In this document: in pieces, positions 12,190-24,344 of the stretch
How the letters are laid out: each line of letters begins with the position of its first letter
Numbering within the stretch: the stretch's first letter is position 1
Assembly (NCBI GenBank): GCA_933228675.1
Contig: OW121740.1
Span: 159,398,486-159,462,485, forward strand
From: Stomorhina lunata
Lineage: Eukaryota; Arthropoda; Insecta; Diptera; Rhiniidae
Direction of reading: 5' to 3'
Length of the DNA: 64,000 nt
Made by a program: the position numbers and the translations under genes
The notes under the pieces: model-generated
Database searches by the model: none
Told to the model about the DNA's origin: nothing
What the model saw: only the letters and a program-made list of their open reading frames with translations

Positions 12190-12715
12190 GTTTTATTCAG
12201 CCATGTCACAGAACTTAGTTTCTTTCGGAAATGAAATGAATTCATTCATTTGATTATATAGAAATATATTTAAAAATTTCTTTAATGAAACGAAAAACTT
12301 TTTCGAAATAAAACCACTTTGTATTTTCAAAGTGGAATTGTTTTGATTGAGATAATGATATAGTTTTATTCAGCCATTTCACATAACTTAATTCTGTTCG
12401 GAAATGGAATGAATTCATTCATTTGATTCTATAGAAATATATTTTAAAATTTCTTCAATGAAACGAAAAACTTTTTCGGAATAAAACCACTTTCTACTTT
12501 CAAAGTGGAATTGTTTTTATTGAGATAATGATAGAGTTAGTTTTATTCAGCCATTTCACAGAACTTAATTCCGTCAGAAATAGATTGAATTCATTCATTT
12601 GATTCTATAGGAAAAAAAAATGAAACGAAAAACTTTTTCGGAATAAAACCACTTTCTATTTTGAAAATGGAATTGTTATTATTCAGATAATGATAGAGTT
12701 AGTTACTGATTTCAA
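12190..12715 (+). repeat. Three tandem copies of an about 175-bp unit
   Basis: Copies start with ttttattcagccat near 12190, 12364 and 12541. Each carries the self-complementary word tgaattcattcatt, an aaaaactttttcg block and a small hairpin (ccactt...aagtgg). The third copy is shortened by a deletion near 12610. Confidence 0.85.
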
Positions 12716-13291
12716 TTGAAAAAATCGCATTTGATAATGTTTAAGAGCATTCAAAATTTTTTGAAGTCTATAGAACCTAAGACCAATTCGATTGGGATTC
12801 AACTACGAAATGCTTTTAATTCCGAAAGGAATTCATAACATGCCTGATTTTAGTTTAGTCAAATAAAATTAATTAAATACACAAAGATATACAATATAAA
12901 GAACATATAAAATATAGTTTAAAAAATACTTGTTTTTTTTTAAGAAAAAGTTAAAATTTAAAACATTTCGAGAATAAGTTAAGGTTTAGTTTTAGATTTT
13001 TTTGGTAGGCACTTATTTTTTATTTTTTCATACAAAAACTCTGTTTTTTTTTTAAGTTAATAATTTATTATAAAAATGTTATTTTTTTATTTGTTATATA
13101 ATATTTTTACTATGGCTTATTTTGTTTGTTTGTGCTTTTTATTATACATTTAAAAAAAAATTATAATAAATTAAAAAAATATATTTATTTATGGTTTTTT
13201 ATTTCCTTTTGAGAAATATTTGATAAATGTTAGTTTAAAACAACTAATTATTATTAATTATTGACTTTAGTTTTAAAACAATTTGTTTCGT
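12716..13291. other. AT-rich DNA downstream of stck
   Basis: This holds the probable distal 3' flank of the minus-strand stck gene. The first AATAAA on the minus strand after the stop is at 13292-13297. Nothing else can be supported. Confidence 0.4.
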
Positions 13292-13408
13292 TTTATTTTT
13301 ATTATGGATTCAGGTTACTATTCAATATTTTTTTCTTAACAAGGCACTATTTTTTTGTATATTTGTTTTTGTTGTTTAATAAAATCGTATTTCTTAAAAT
13401 TCCAAATT

Positions 13409-16400
13409 TTACATTTTCTTGTTCATGGTCATTTCATGAGCGGTACGCAAACGTTTCCGTAGCTCAGTGGGGAAACGTTCATAGCATTTCTTACACACTG
13501 GCTTTTCATCATATTCATAGAATTTCGATTTCTGAGTCATTTTGGTATCACATACCGAGCAGGCAAAATGATGAACACACCAGGCTTTGTTAAGGGCCGT
13601 GAAAACTAAAAAAAAGAAAATGTAAAAAATACATTCAAATTTCCTTAAAACATTTATCAATGTCATTTAATAACTTACCATCACCCGCTATAACTTGATT
13701 GCATACAAAACACAAATTGCCAAACAATTGATGATAATGAGTTTCACAATAGGCCAAACCACGTTTCTCATAATGACGATGACCCAAGAAGGGTTTTTCA
13801 CATTTGGCACATACAAAATGCTAAATCGACAAAAGAAACGGAAGTTAATTTATTTAACTTTATATTTTACAAAATACAATACCAACCTCTACATGCCAGT
13901 GCTTGCCCAATGCGGTTACGACACGTTCTTCAATGGGACGTCGACAGGCGCCACATATTGGTATACCCATTTTATCGTGGCAACGCAGGCAATATAATTC
14001 ATTCTAAAATAAGAAAAAAAAAAAATACAAAACAATAGAATTATTTAAAATTTAGCAATATTAAAATGACCTTTAAAATATTTAAATTTAATTTTAAACA
14101 ATAAAAAGTTAACCCAAAAGAAATCAAATTAACTGATTATGAAAATAACCACATTCATAAAAAAATGTACATAAAAGCATTTATTGAGTCCCACAAAAAC
14201 ATATTAATATAAAACATTTATTGTTTGACGTTGATCCAGCTCGAAGGACCATAAATACATGAAAAAATAAGCTTTAAGAATTTGGCTTATCAAGCAACGG
14301 TTCTGACTGATGTTAAGCCCAGAATTATCTTTGTTATCCTTTATGTCAACTGTAAACACTGGTCTTTTCTTGATATCACCCGAGGAACTACGTTAACACC
14401 CGTTGAAGTAGTAAGCGAACATGTGTTCGCAAGTTCTACCACAAGAACGATAAAAAATATGGGTTAGAACGTCGGCGAAGTAACCCACTAAGTTTTTAAT
14501 TTTGAATGTCGTTAATTTAACTGTGCTCGATTTTTACACTTTTTTACTGACAAACGGCACACCTAGTGGGTAAAGATAAATCTAATGGTGCTTGTCGTTT
14601 TAGATTAGCTCTAGTTTTCGAGATATATCGTTACAAAGTTGCGCAACCTACTTTAATAACGCTATATCTCAAAAACTAGAGCTAACCTAAAAAAACGCTA
14701 ACCGCTAACCATTTTATTCATCATACTCAATTTATCTATACCCAGTAGGTATCTCGTTTGTCGGTTTTTTATATCCTTCACTACCATAGGTGGAAAGGGT
14801 ATTATAAGTTTGTGCTGATGTATGTAACGCAAAGAAATATTTGTCTTAGACCTACCTTTTAGTATACCAATAGACTTAGAATCACTTTCTGAGTCGATTT
14901 AGCGATGTAAGTCCGTCCGTCCGTCTGGCTGGCTGAACCCCCATGTAATCAAACTACAGGTCGCAATTCTAAAGATTATTTGATGAAATTTTACACAGAT
15001 AATTTGTTTGATAGCCATTCTTTTCAATCTCATATTTTGCTACATCCAAACATTCAGAGTTATAGTGATCGATAACTCTGAATATTTATACTGAAGTAAA
15101 TCACGTAAATGCATTAAATTAGTGTTTCTAAGACTCAAAAATTAAAATTTCAGACAATTTGTTTTATGGGAGATAAGCGAAATATTTATGGTGGACACAA
15201 CCTTGTGTCTTTTGTATGTGTATTAGAACCTGGGATGTATGGAATTTTGTTTTTTACACTCCTTTGTACTGCAATGTCCTTATGTCATCGAATTAAATTA
15301 TTAAATTGTTTAAAAGTCTTCCCGAAATGATAACCAGTTTTTTCTTGCCTATAATTGAAGAAATGAATGTGGAGGACATGTGGTTTCAACAAGACGGCGC
15401 CACATGTCTTACAGCCAGAGAAACAATTCAATTGCTACATCAGTCATTTAAAAATTGTGTTGTAGTTGGGACACCCTTTACAAAATTTCATCGTAGTTCA
15501 ATACGACTTCAAAAATTCTTGATTTGACTCAAAAGGAAAAGTTTTTCGTGAAAAACCGGAAGCTGGATTTTGGTTTTAGACCCATACTTTCTTCGCCAAA
15601 ACTTCTTAGAATTCGCCGTAACTTACGGCGATAGCCGCTCTTTCGAGAAAAAATTGACCCAACCTAATGTAAAACATCTTCTCTTCAAAGTCACTTAAAT
15701 GAACAGATAATCACAAAAAAAATAGAAAAATCTAAATAAATCTATGTTGGAAACATCAACAAAACTCATATTAATAATGTTTAAAGTCAGAAATGTACAA
15801 AAAACCTTCACAGGTTTCGATGTATACATCTGAGAATGGGACTAGTAAGTCCTAAACAACCTATCCACTCACCATATCATTAGCTACCAAACCCGGACGG
15901 CTTTTAACCTCTCTGGCTGTAGAATCCAATTCTTGACCACAAGCAGTACAATTGAAATGGTAACCATGATACACCTCTCCGCGGAAACGTAAAGGCTCCT
16001 CGTCGATAAGACCACTGTAAAAATAAAACAGAAATAATTATCAAAATTCTCAATTCAGTATCCAATGTTCACTATAACTTACTGGCATTTTTGACAGACA
16101 TAACGACCAGTTATCTCAGCCTTCACCTTGGCATTGCACTCATGACACAAGGCACGATTTTGATTGCGTATAAAACCGCTATCAGCCAATTCTTTGGCAC
16201 ACAACTGGCAACGGAAACAATTTGGATGCCAACTGGCCGACATGGCCTTAATTACCCGACCAATAACAAATTCACCACATTTATTACAGCAGGGAGCAAA
16301 TAGGACATGAAAATCACGTTCACAATATTTACGACCCTCAAACTCATAGAATATGCCATCGGGAAAGGAACGGAAGCACTGGGCGCAACTGAAGAAGAAT

Positions 16401-16575
16401 TGAAAGATTAAGTTAATGGGTGTATAGAACATTTTATATATAATTTTTTACTTACACAAAACATTGTGTATGCCACAATTCCCCATTCGAATTGACTATT
16501 TTTTCATTGGCTTGAAAACCATCGGCACATCGGGTACAATGTAAATTGTCCAACGACATGTTAGCTGCCAGTAAT
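13409..16575 (-). CDS. stck: PINCH-family five-LIM focal adhesion protein, six coding exons
   Basis: PINCH (steamer duck in Drosophila) is a cytoplasmic adaptor that binds integrin-linked kinase at integrin adhesion sites in muscle and epithelia. Coding exons on the minus strand are 16559-16456, 16388-16083, 16014-15873, 14003-13887, 13820-13679 and 13605-13409. Junction phases all agree, giving 335 residues, the usual PINCH length. Five LIM zinc-finger domains run from the start (CTRCADGF, then WHTQCF/VCAQCF) through [28 protein letters not shown] and [12 protein letters not shown] to a C-terminal [13 protein letters not shown]. The exon holding the ATG starts at 16575 and is open upstream (LLAAN before the Met), so an upstream exon giving an alternative N-terminus is possible but not identified. 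Coding sequence is intact. Confidence 0.95.
14270..14485 (+). mobile_element. 5' leader fragment of the RTE-like LINE
   Basis: About 200 bases match leaders at 62010-62210 and 63740-63945. Shared words are cggttctga, gtcaactgtaaacactg, atatcaccc, taacacccgtt, agtagtaagcgaaca, aagaacga and atatgggtta. No endonuclease sequence follows, so this is a leader-only piece. Confidence 0.7.
14750..15060 (+). repeat. Partial copy of the 'atacccttcacc' dispersed repeat
   Basis: It begins 'atatccttcactaccataggtgg' and continues through 'gatttagcgatg', a gtccgtccgtccgtctggctggctg tract and 'caggtcgcaattctaaag'. It matches the left half of the full copy at 22695, then breaks off. Confidence 0.8.
15306..15535 (+). 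mobile_element. Fragment of a D,D41D-type mariner transposase
   Basis: An open stretch contains [23 protein letters not shown] and [10 protein letters not shown]. It corresponds to the catalytic centre around the second Asp in the near-complete element at 55768-57071. Both ends of the transposase are missing, so it is a relic inside a stck intron. Confidence 0.75.
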
Positions 16576-17039
16576 CTGGAATTTAAAAATAAGAAAATAT
16601 ACATAATTATTTATACCTTATGAATGCTCTAATTATCCTAATTTTTTAATTCAAAATTTCTCTTTACTGGACAGATTCGATGGTTCGACTTTGACTTCTT
16701 GAGATTGTTCTTTGCATTTTTCTTTTTTTTTTCTTAATTTCAATCCTTCCTTGATGAGATTTGTTTTCATACTGTTGGTTTCTTTTTTGAAACCCCTTTA
16801 AGATTTAGCTAATGTAATTTTTTGTATCAACTTGTGAATCATGTTAAATATTAAACACCGCAAAATTTATGACGACGCTGACTTCACTTGGGCAAATAAA
16901 ATTAAACACTCTCGATATCAGTTGTTTAATAAATACATACTTGGAATTTTTATATTTGGTTAAAAAATCGAGTACACCAGCGGTCAAATTTATATCTCAA
17001 TATATGTAAATAAGAGTCCTAATGTAAAAAGCAGTAAGA

Positions 17040-18675
17040 ATCTTATTCTATAAAAGGGGGTTAAAAAATTTTTAAAACAAAAAAAAATTGTCATTAAAAA
17101 TTTTCTATAAAAAAATTTTAGTCCGAAAAATTTTCTATAACAATTTTTTATACGGAAAAATTGTCTTAAACATTTTTAATACCGAAAAATTTTCTATAAA
17201 AATTTTTTATACCGAAAAATTTATTATAAAAATTTGTCTATATAAAAAATGTTTATAACGAAAAATTTTCTATATAAAATATTTTTATAACGAAAAATTT
17301 TCTATATAAAAAATTTTTATAACGAAAAATTTTCTATATAAAAAATTTTTATAACGAAAAATTTTCTATATAAAAAATTTTTATAACGAAAAATTTTCTA
17401 TATAAAAAATTTTTATAACGAAAAATTTTCTATATAAAAAAATTTTATAACGAAAAATTTTCTGTATAAAAAATTTTTATAACGAAAAATTTTCTATATA
17501 AAAAATGTTTATAACGAAAAATTTTCTATATAAAAAATTTTTATAACGAAAAATTTTCTATATAAAAAATTTTTATAACGAAAAATTTTCTATATAAAAA
17601 GTTTTTATAACGAAAAATTTTCTATATAAAAAACTTTTACAACAAAAAATTTTTTACATAAAAAATTTGTATAACGAAAAATTTTCTATATAAAAAATTT
17701 TTATAACGAAAAATGTTCTATATAAAAAATTTTTATAACGAAAAATTTTCTATATAAAATATTTTTATAACGAAAAATTTTCTATATAAAAAATTTTTAT
17801 AACGAAAAATATTCTATATTAAAAATTTTTACAACAAAAAATTTTCTATATAAAAAAATTTTTATTGCGAAAAATTTTCTATATTAAAAAATTTTTATAA
17901 CGAAAAATTTTCTATATTAAAAAATTTTTATAACGAAAAATTTTCTATATAAAAAATTTTTATAACGAAAAATTTTCTATATAAAAAATTTTTATAACGA
18001 AAAATTTTCTATATAAAAAATTTTTATAACGAAAAATTTTCTATATTAAAAATTTTTACAACAAAAAATTTTCTATATAAAAAATTTTTATTGCGAAAAA
18101 TTTTCTATATTAAAAAATTTTTATAACGAAAAATTTTCTATATAAAAAATTTTTATAACGAAAAATTTTCTATATAAAACATTTTTATAACGAAAAATTT
18201 TCTATATAAAAAATTTTTATAACGAAAAATTTTCTGTATAAAAAATTTTTATAACGAAAAATTTTCTGTATAAAAAATTTTTATAACGAAAAATTTTCTA
18301 AATTAAAAATTTTTACAACAAAAATTTTTCTATATAAAAAATTTTTATTGCGAAAAATTTTCTATATAAAAAATTTTTACACCGAAAAATTTTCTATATA
18401 AAACATTTTTATACCGAAAAATTGTCTATATAAAAAATGTTTATACCCAAAAATTTTCTATATAAAAAAATTGTATACCGAAAAATTTTTTATAAAAAAT
18501 TTTTATACTGAAAAATTTTCTTTTGTATACCAAAAAATATGATATAAAAAATTTATACTGAAAAATTTTCTAAATTTTAACCAAAAAATTTTTCTCTAAT
18601 AAATTTTAATCAAAATATTTTCTATAAAAAATTTTCTATATAATTTTTTTTTACCGAAAATTGTTCTATAAAAAT
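17040..18675 (-). repeat. Palindromic AT-rich tandem array, 32-bp unit
   Basis: About 50 units repeat at 32 bp (tctatata at 17301, 17333, 17365). The unit reads on the plus strand as an aaaattttctatataaaa block followed by atttttataacg. The CG spacer (ataacg) is the reverse complement of the cgttat form seen in other arrays, so this array is inverted relative to the one in Ipp. Units from 17240 to 18000 are nearly identical. A minority variant with acaac or ttgcg spacers recurs near 17830, 18055 and 18310. Confidence 0.9.
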
Positions 18676-18724
18676 ATTTTATATTGGAAATTTTCAAAAA
18701 TTTTTTGGAACATCAAACATTTAA

Positions 18725-18965
18725 TTAAAAAGTTTTACTGTAGTGTATTGCACTAAGATCCCAATTTATAACAAATATCCTTCATTGTAATAAATAGTTT
18801 TTTGATAAAACCAAAAAAATGTTGTTGGGGAAACCTTTCCTCGATGCGTTTCGATGGTTGGTTAGGCCATCTTCTTCAGGAGGATTATTCCAAATTCTAG
18901 ACAGAGCGAAAACAATTATATCTTATTTGAAGGACAGAATAAATAAGAATTATTGTGTCCAACAA
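18725..18965. repeat. Dispersed repeat shared with 19785-19860 and 28650-28770
   Basis: Bases 18725-18795 ('aaaaagttttactg.agtgtatt..actaagatc') recur directly at 19785-19855. Bases about 18835-18905 ('cctcgatgcgtttcgatggttggtta.gccatc') recur inverted at about 28665-28735. No open frame of note; likely pieces of an unclassified transposon caught between arrays. Confidence 0.65.
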
Positions 18966-19353
18966 ATATTTCAAAAAAAAATTTTCTCTAATAAATTTTA
19001 ACCAAAAAAATAATTTTCTACATAATATCGCAATTGTTCTATAAAAAATTTATATTGAAAAGTTTCTGTAAAACATTTTAATCTAAATTTTTTGCTATCA
19101 AAATTTTTCTATAAAAAAAAACTTAAAGTGAAAAATATGTATTCTATAAAAAAAATGTAAATGAAAATTATTTTATAAAAAAATTTAACTAAAAATTTTC
19201 TATAAAAAATTTTAATAGAAAATTTTCTAAAAAATATTTTAACCAAAAAAATTTCTATAACAAATTGTAACCTAAAAATTTTCTGTAAAAAAATTTAACC
19301 GAAAATGTTTCTATAAACAATTTTAACCGAAAAATTTCCTATAAAATATTTTA

Positions 19354-19578
19354 TTAAATAAAAGACTTTGTCGAGCTTGAGGTCAGTTTATAAGGTCAGT
19401 TTGCAGGTCAGAGGTCAGTTTGCAATATTAAATGTAAAGCTGGTGTGACGTGTGTTTTGCATACTTTATTGTTACTCATATATCTTGAAAATGATATCCG
19501 TTGGATATCGAAATATCGATGATAATAAAGAATTTTAATTATAAACTGACCTCAAGCTCGACAAAGTCTTTTATTTAA
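19354..19578. mobile_element. 225-bp MITE-like element with about 37-bp inverted ends and TTAA borders
   Basis: The left end reads ATAAAAGACTTTGTCGAGCT and continues through TGAGGTCAGTTTATAA. The right end is its exact reverse complement. TTAA sits immediately outside both ends (19354-19357 and 19575-19578), as expected for a TTAA target duplication. Inside, GGTCAGTTT is repeated three to four times. The ends do not look like piggyBac (no CCYT), so the superfamily is open. Confidence 0.75.
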
Positions 19579-19599
19579 TTATACAAAAAAAGGACGAAA

Positions 19600-20760
19600 A
19601 ATCACTAATATTAAATATTTTATCCGAAAAATTTTCAATACAAAAATTTTAATCGAAAAATTTTCTATACAAAAATTTTAATCGAAAAATTTTCTGTAAA
19701 AAATTTTAACCGAAAAATTTTCTATAAAAAATTTTAACTGAACATTTTTCTATAAAAATTTTTTTTGCAGAAAATAAAAAAATTTTAATAAAAAGCTTTA
19801 CTGCAGTGTATTTTATTAAGATCTCAATTTTTAACAATTATTCATTATTGTAATATCTGAGAAGTTTTCTATAAAAAAATGTATCCGAAAAATTTTCTAT
19901 AAAAAATTTTAGCCGAAAAATTTTCTATAAAAAATTTTAACCAAAAAATTTTCTATAAAAAATTTTAACCGAAAAATTTTCCATAAAAAATTTTAACCGA
20001 AAAATTTTCTATAAAAAATTTTACCCGAAAAATTTGCTGTAAAAAATTTTAACCGAAAAATTTTCTATAAAAAATTTTAACCGAAAAATTTTCTATAAAA
20101 AATTTTAACCGAAAAATTTTCTATAAAAATTTTAACGAAATTTTTTTTTTATAGAAAAATTGTAGCCGAAATTTTTTCTTTAAAAAAAAAAAAAAAATTT
20201 TTCATAAAAAATTTAAATCGAAAAATTTTCTATAAAAAATTTTAAACGAAAAATTTTAACCGAAAAAGTTTCTATAAAAAATTTTAACCAAAAAATTTTC
20301 TATAAAAAATTTTAACCGAAAAAATTCTATAAAAAATTTTAACCGAAAAATTTTCTATAAAAACTTTTAACCGAAAAATTTTCTATAAAAAATTTTAACC
20401 GAAAAATTTTCTATAAAAAATTTTAACCGAAAAATTTTCTATAAAAAATTTTAACCGAAAAATTTTCTATAAAAAATTTTAACCGAAAAATTTTCTATAA
20501 AAAATTTTAACCGAAAAATTTTCTATAAAAAATTTTAACCGAAAAATTTTCTATAAAAAATTTTAACCGAAAAATTTTCTATAAAAAATTTTAACCGAAA
20601 AATTTTCTAAAAAAAATTTAAACGACAAATTTTCTATAAAAAATTTTAACCGAAAAATTTTCAATAATAAATTTTAACCGAAAAATTTTCAATAAAACTT
20701 TTTAACCGAAAAGTTTTTCTATAAAAAATTTTAACCGAAAAATTTTCGATAAAAAAATTT
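19600..20760 (-). repeat. Palindromic AT-rich tandem array, 28-bp unit
   Basis: About 38 units repeat at 28 bp (ctataaaa at 20411 and 20439). The unit is aaaattttctataaaa, attttaaccg. Best homogenised between 20340 and 20610. The spacer aaccg is the reverse complement of cggtt, so it lies in the same orientation as the 32-bp array at 17.0-18.7 kb. Confidence 0.9.
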
Positions 20761-20764
20761 TAGC

Positions 20765-21985
20765 ATTGGGTTCATTGAAGCATTTGACCTGTGTTTAATG
20801 GACTTATTGACCCGCCCTCGTATCTTGAGTGAGTGGTTGACGACAAAGTCAGCACAACTTGGATCCTACAGATGATCCTTTTGTACCTGTGAGGACAGAG
20901 GCTCCTTAAAGCAACCCAGATTCTATTAATGATCATGTACCTATTATGTATCACAAAAATTTAATGATTAGTAATATTTTTTACTCTAAAACCAACTAAA
21001 TGAGCAACTAAGAACACTTTCATAATTGAATGTAGAGAGTCACCCCAACAAAAACAAAACTCACAACAGGGAAGAGAAAGAGAATCCAAAAAATCTTAAA
21101 CAAAATGATAAAACTAAAAATAACAATGACGTCATAAAAACAAAAAATTAAGAAAAAACATCTGTAGAAGCAACTAAACAAAAATTATAAAGAAAAATAA
21201 AAAAAAATACTACAAAAGTGGATTCTACTGGCAAAGACAAAATTTTGAATCATCAATTTAAATTTTAAAATCTACATACAAACAAATAAAACAATAAAAT
21301 TAAAGAAAATTTAAAATGAAACAAATTGAAACCCCAATAATGTAGCAGACAATATACACCCGTATACTGCAACAACATAAATAGGTATGTGCCACATGTT
21401 GCAATATCTAAATAAAAAGTGAAACAAATTGCATTAGTGAGTGTTCTAAATTAATTGAAATTAATCGAAAAAGTTCTGAGTAAACGTTTGTAGTTTTATC
21501 TTTGATATTTTATTTACATTTTAAAGCATTAATTAGGGCATTTTTTGCAAATTATATTCATTTGAATTTATAAAGTATGAGATAATCGTGGGCGCATAAA
21601 ATATTAACAACAACAACAATAAATTCATTGACAGACAACAAAAACAACAGTAACTCACTTACACTAATGCAGTCATCGGTGTTGTCATTTCAGTGCTTTT
21701 TTTAAATAATTTAACGACTTTATAAATTAAAACTTCAACTGAATTAACATTTGAAATAAACTAAGATCTACTCGATCAAAGATCTTTTGCAGACTAAAAA
21801 TCCTACAATAACAAAAACGAAAGATTGTTAATTATTGCAAACTAAGGAAGGAAGAACGAAAATGCGAAAAAGTTTTAAACCTGAAATTATTATGTGAATG
21901 CTATTGCGATATCTTCGATTTGTTTTTTTATCTTAAAGCTATTCTCGATTAAACTTGTCAGCTTATGTTCCAAATTCTCGTGTGA
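20765..21985. other. AT-rich intergenic DNA
   Basis: No gene is seen. The stretch contains A-rich tracts (21060-21340) and short CAA repeats near 21600-21650. Because it lies 5' of stck it could hold upstream promoter or leader exon sequence, but nothing specific can be pointed to. Confidence 0.4.
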
Positions 21986-21989
21986 AGTT

Positions 21990-22490
21990 TTAATTTTCTG
22001 TTTAATATGAAGAAATCTGCTGCTGAGGCTCATCGAATGCTCTATATTGGACAGACTATTGTAGTGAAAGAACGTGCCAAGATTAGTGATTTTAACGTCA
22101 AGGTGATGCCCTGTGTTTGGTGGAACCAGCGGTCGTTATCAAACTCAATTAATGCAATACAACGAGACATGATAAAGTAATTTTACAGCATGTTGCAAAA
22201 GTGGTCAAGACATACTTGGAAACATTTAAATGGAAAATCCTACCCCACATGTCATAATCTCCAGACGTTTCTTCCTTGGCCTGGCTGAGCACCACTTTCG
22301 GTCTTATGAAGAAGTAAAAAATTGGATTGATTTATTGATCCCTTTAAAAAATGACAATTTTTTCAACACAGAATTCGTACGTTGCCCGAAAGATGGGACA
22401 AAGTAGTAGCCAGCGGTGGACAATACTTTGAATCATAAATGTACAACCAGTTTTTTACAATAAAGGCTCGAATTTTGGAATAAAAAGGCG
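21990..22490 (+). mobile_element. Internally deleted, decayed classical mariner
   Basis: A block KKSAAEAHRML near 22007 matches a mariner N-terminus. After a jump come WWNQRSLS, a TYLETFKWKILPH-like block near 22210, a SPDVS-like block and EEVKNWIDLL near 22300. The tail (LPERW..VVAS.GQYF) is at 22380-22430. The middle of the transposase is missing and frames are broken. Confidence 0.75.
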
Positions 22491-22694
22491 AAAGCAAAGT
22501 TGTACACCAATATAATGTCACGAATTCTGGTTCTTTAAAGAGATAAATAGTCAGTTCTAAAAAAAAACAGTAAACTTAGAATGGAATTTAAGTGAAATGC
22601 ATTTTTGCTAACTCAATAATATTTGGTACTAAAGAACTAGCTTATCAAAGTCATTTTGTATGTGCATTAACGATCTATTATTTAGAACAATCAT

Positions 22695-23475
22695 TATACC
22701 CTTCACCACCATAGGTGGAAAGGGTATTATAAGTTTGTGCTGATGTATGTAACGCATAGAAATATTTGTATTAGATCCATCTTTTAGTATACCTATAAGC
22801 TTAGAATCTTTCTGAGTCGATTTAGCGATGTCCGTCCGTCTGGCTGGCTGGCTGGACCCCCATGTAAACCTTGTAATCAAACTACAGGTCGCAATTCTAA
22901 AGATAATTTGATGAAATTTGGCACAGATCATTTGTTTAATAATGGGACCATGGCTATTGAAATTCGTCGAAATCGGTCCATTATTTATGGTACCTCCCAT
23001 ATGTCGCACTTCCCGGAATTAATATATTGGCCACAATATTTTTTCACGAAATTTAAATCATATACGGCTTATGTAAATCTAAATCACTGTACTAAATTTC
23101 GTTGAAATCGGTCCACATTTGACCATAGCTCCCATACAAACTCTTCTCAAAACGCACTAAATGGGACTATAAGGCTCGTAAATCCGAAGATAATGAGAAT
23201 CTTAAGTTTATTTTTTGCATACATAATTTTTGTAATAACTGTAATCAATTTGCCAAATTTCGAGATCATCGGTCTACATTTGACCCTAGCTTTCGTATAA
23301 GTCCAAATGACGGAAACAGCTTAAATGTGTAAGTTTTGAAAATATGTTTGTATGATGGCAAAATTTAGCAAATATTTATCTTTAATTAGTAAAAAGAACA
23401 CCTTTGACCTTAGTGGTGAAGGGTATCGTATGGTCGGGCTTGACCGACTATAGCACTTTTCTTACTTGTTTTTAA
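22695..23475 (+). repeat. Full-length reference copy of the 'atacccttcacc' dispersed repeat
   Basis: The copy runs from 'tataccctt caccaccatagg' to 'gtggtgaagggtat ... ccgactatagc ... cttacttgttttt', about 780 bp. It contains no significant open frame. The inner ends are inverted (ATACCCTTCACCAC against GTGGTGAAGGGTAT). Partial copies lie at 1, 14750, 42635, 45730, 48270, 49270 and 52560. It is likely a non-autonomous element, of a kind common in fly genomes. Confidence 0.8.
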
Positions 23476-23579
23476 ATTGAATTATTTATTTAAAAAAAAA
23501 AAAGTTGAAATTCCCAAAAAAAAGTGGCAGTTTAGTGGTTTTGGTAGCGTTGATATTTCTTTAGGAACGACATTGGCCA

Positions 23580-24340
23580 CTCCAACTATCTATGACGAGC
23601 GCTACATGTCGATTATTACCAACTTACATCTTTGCTTCCGCCGAAATAAATAGATCGTAAATATTAGTCGATTTGTGCCTGCACCATAAATATGTCAGGT
23701 TCTGAGCTGAGAGCGATTTCAACGCTTCAAGAACGGCGATTTTAACGTCAAAGACCGGCATGGCGGTGGAAGAAACAAAATTTTCGAAGGTGCAGGTATT
23801 AAATGATAAAGACTCGTGTTAAACGCAACAAGAAATGAAAGTGAAGCAACAAGCAATTTTAAAACGCCTGCAAGAAGTGAGAATGATTCAGAAAAAGGAA
23901 ATTAATTGAAGCCTAAAAATGTTAAAAGGTTTTTGTTTGCTGCTTGCAAGACAAAGACTAAAGGGGTTTCAGCATCAGCATTGTGACTGGAGACGAAAAA
24001 TTACGATAATCCCAAGCGGGGATATCCCGGTCATGCTTCCACTTCGACGTCCAAACCGAATATTTGCACTGTATTTGCTGGGACCAACTCAGCGTAGTAT
24101 ATTGTGAGTTGTTAAAACCGACTGAAGCAGTCACAAGCGATCGTTATCGAACGAAATTGATGCGTTGGAGCCGAGCATTGTAACACAAACTGCCGTTATA
24201 CAACGAGAGACATGATTTCGAAAAAAAAACGGCAAAAGTACATCTAATAGATGGCCTGAATTTGATGATCTTGACACCAAAAAACGTTATAAAAAGTTAT
24301 TCTGCTCGAGTAATACTTATAAGCGTATGATCATCTCACG
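23580..24340 (+). mobile_element. Decayed classical mariner, N-terminal and central part
   Basis: In broken frames the pieces run FKNGDFNVKDRHGGGR near 23740, DNPKRGYPGHAST near 24005, SKPNI near 24050, and a later VIERN / RDM segment near 24140-24220. They represent the first two-thirds of a classical mariner transposase. It is unlike the D,D41D elements here. Many stops; dead. Confidence 0.7.
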
Positions 24341-24344
24341 TGGT

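Larger units (their letters stand above)
14004..15872 (-). other. stck intron 3 (between coding exons 3 and 4), a transposon landing site
   Basis: The 1,869-bp intron holds a LINE 5' fragment (14280-14480), a copy of the dispersed repeat (14750-15060) and a mariner fragment (15306-15530). The other stck introns are only about 65-75 bp. Confidence 0.8.

Noticed and set aside
13261..13997. Plus-strand frames opposite the stck exons
   Set aside because: They lie opposite LIM-domain exons whose splice phases and motifs are unambiguous.
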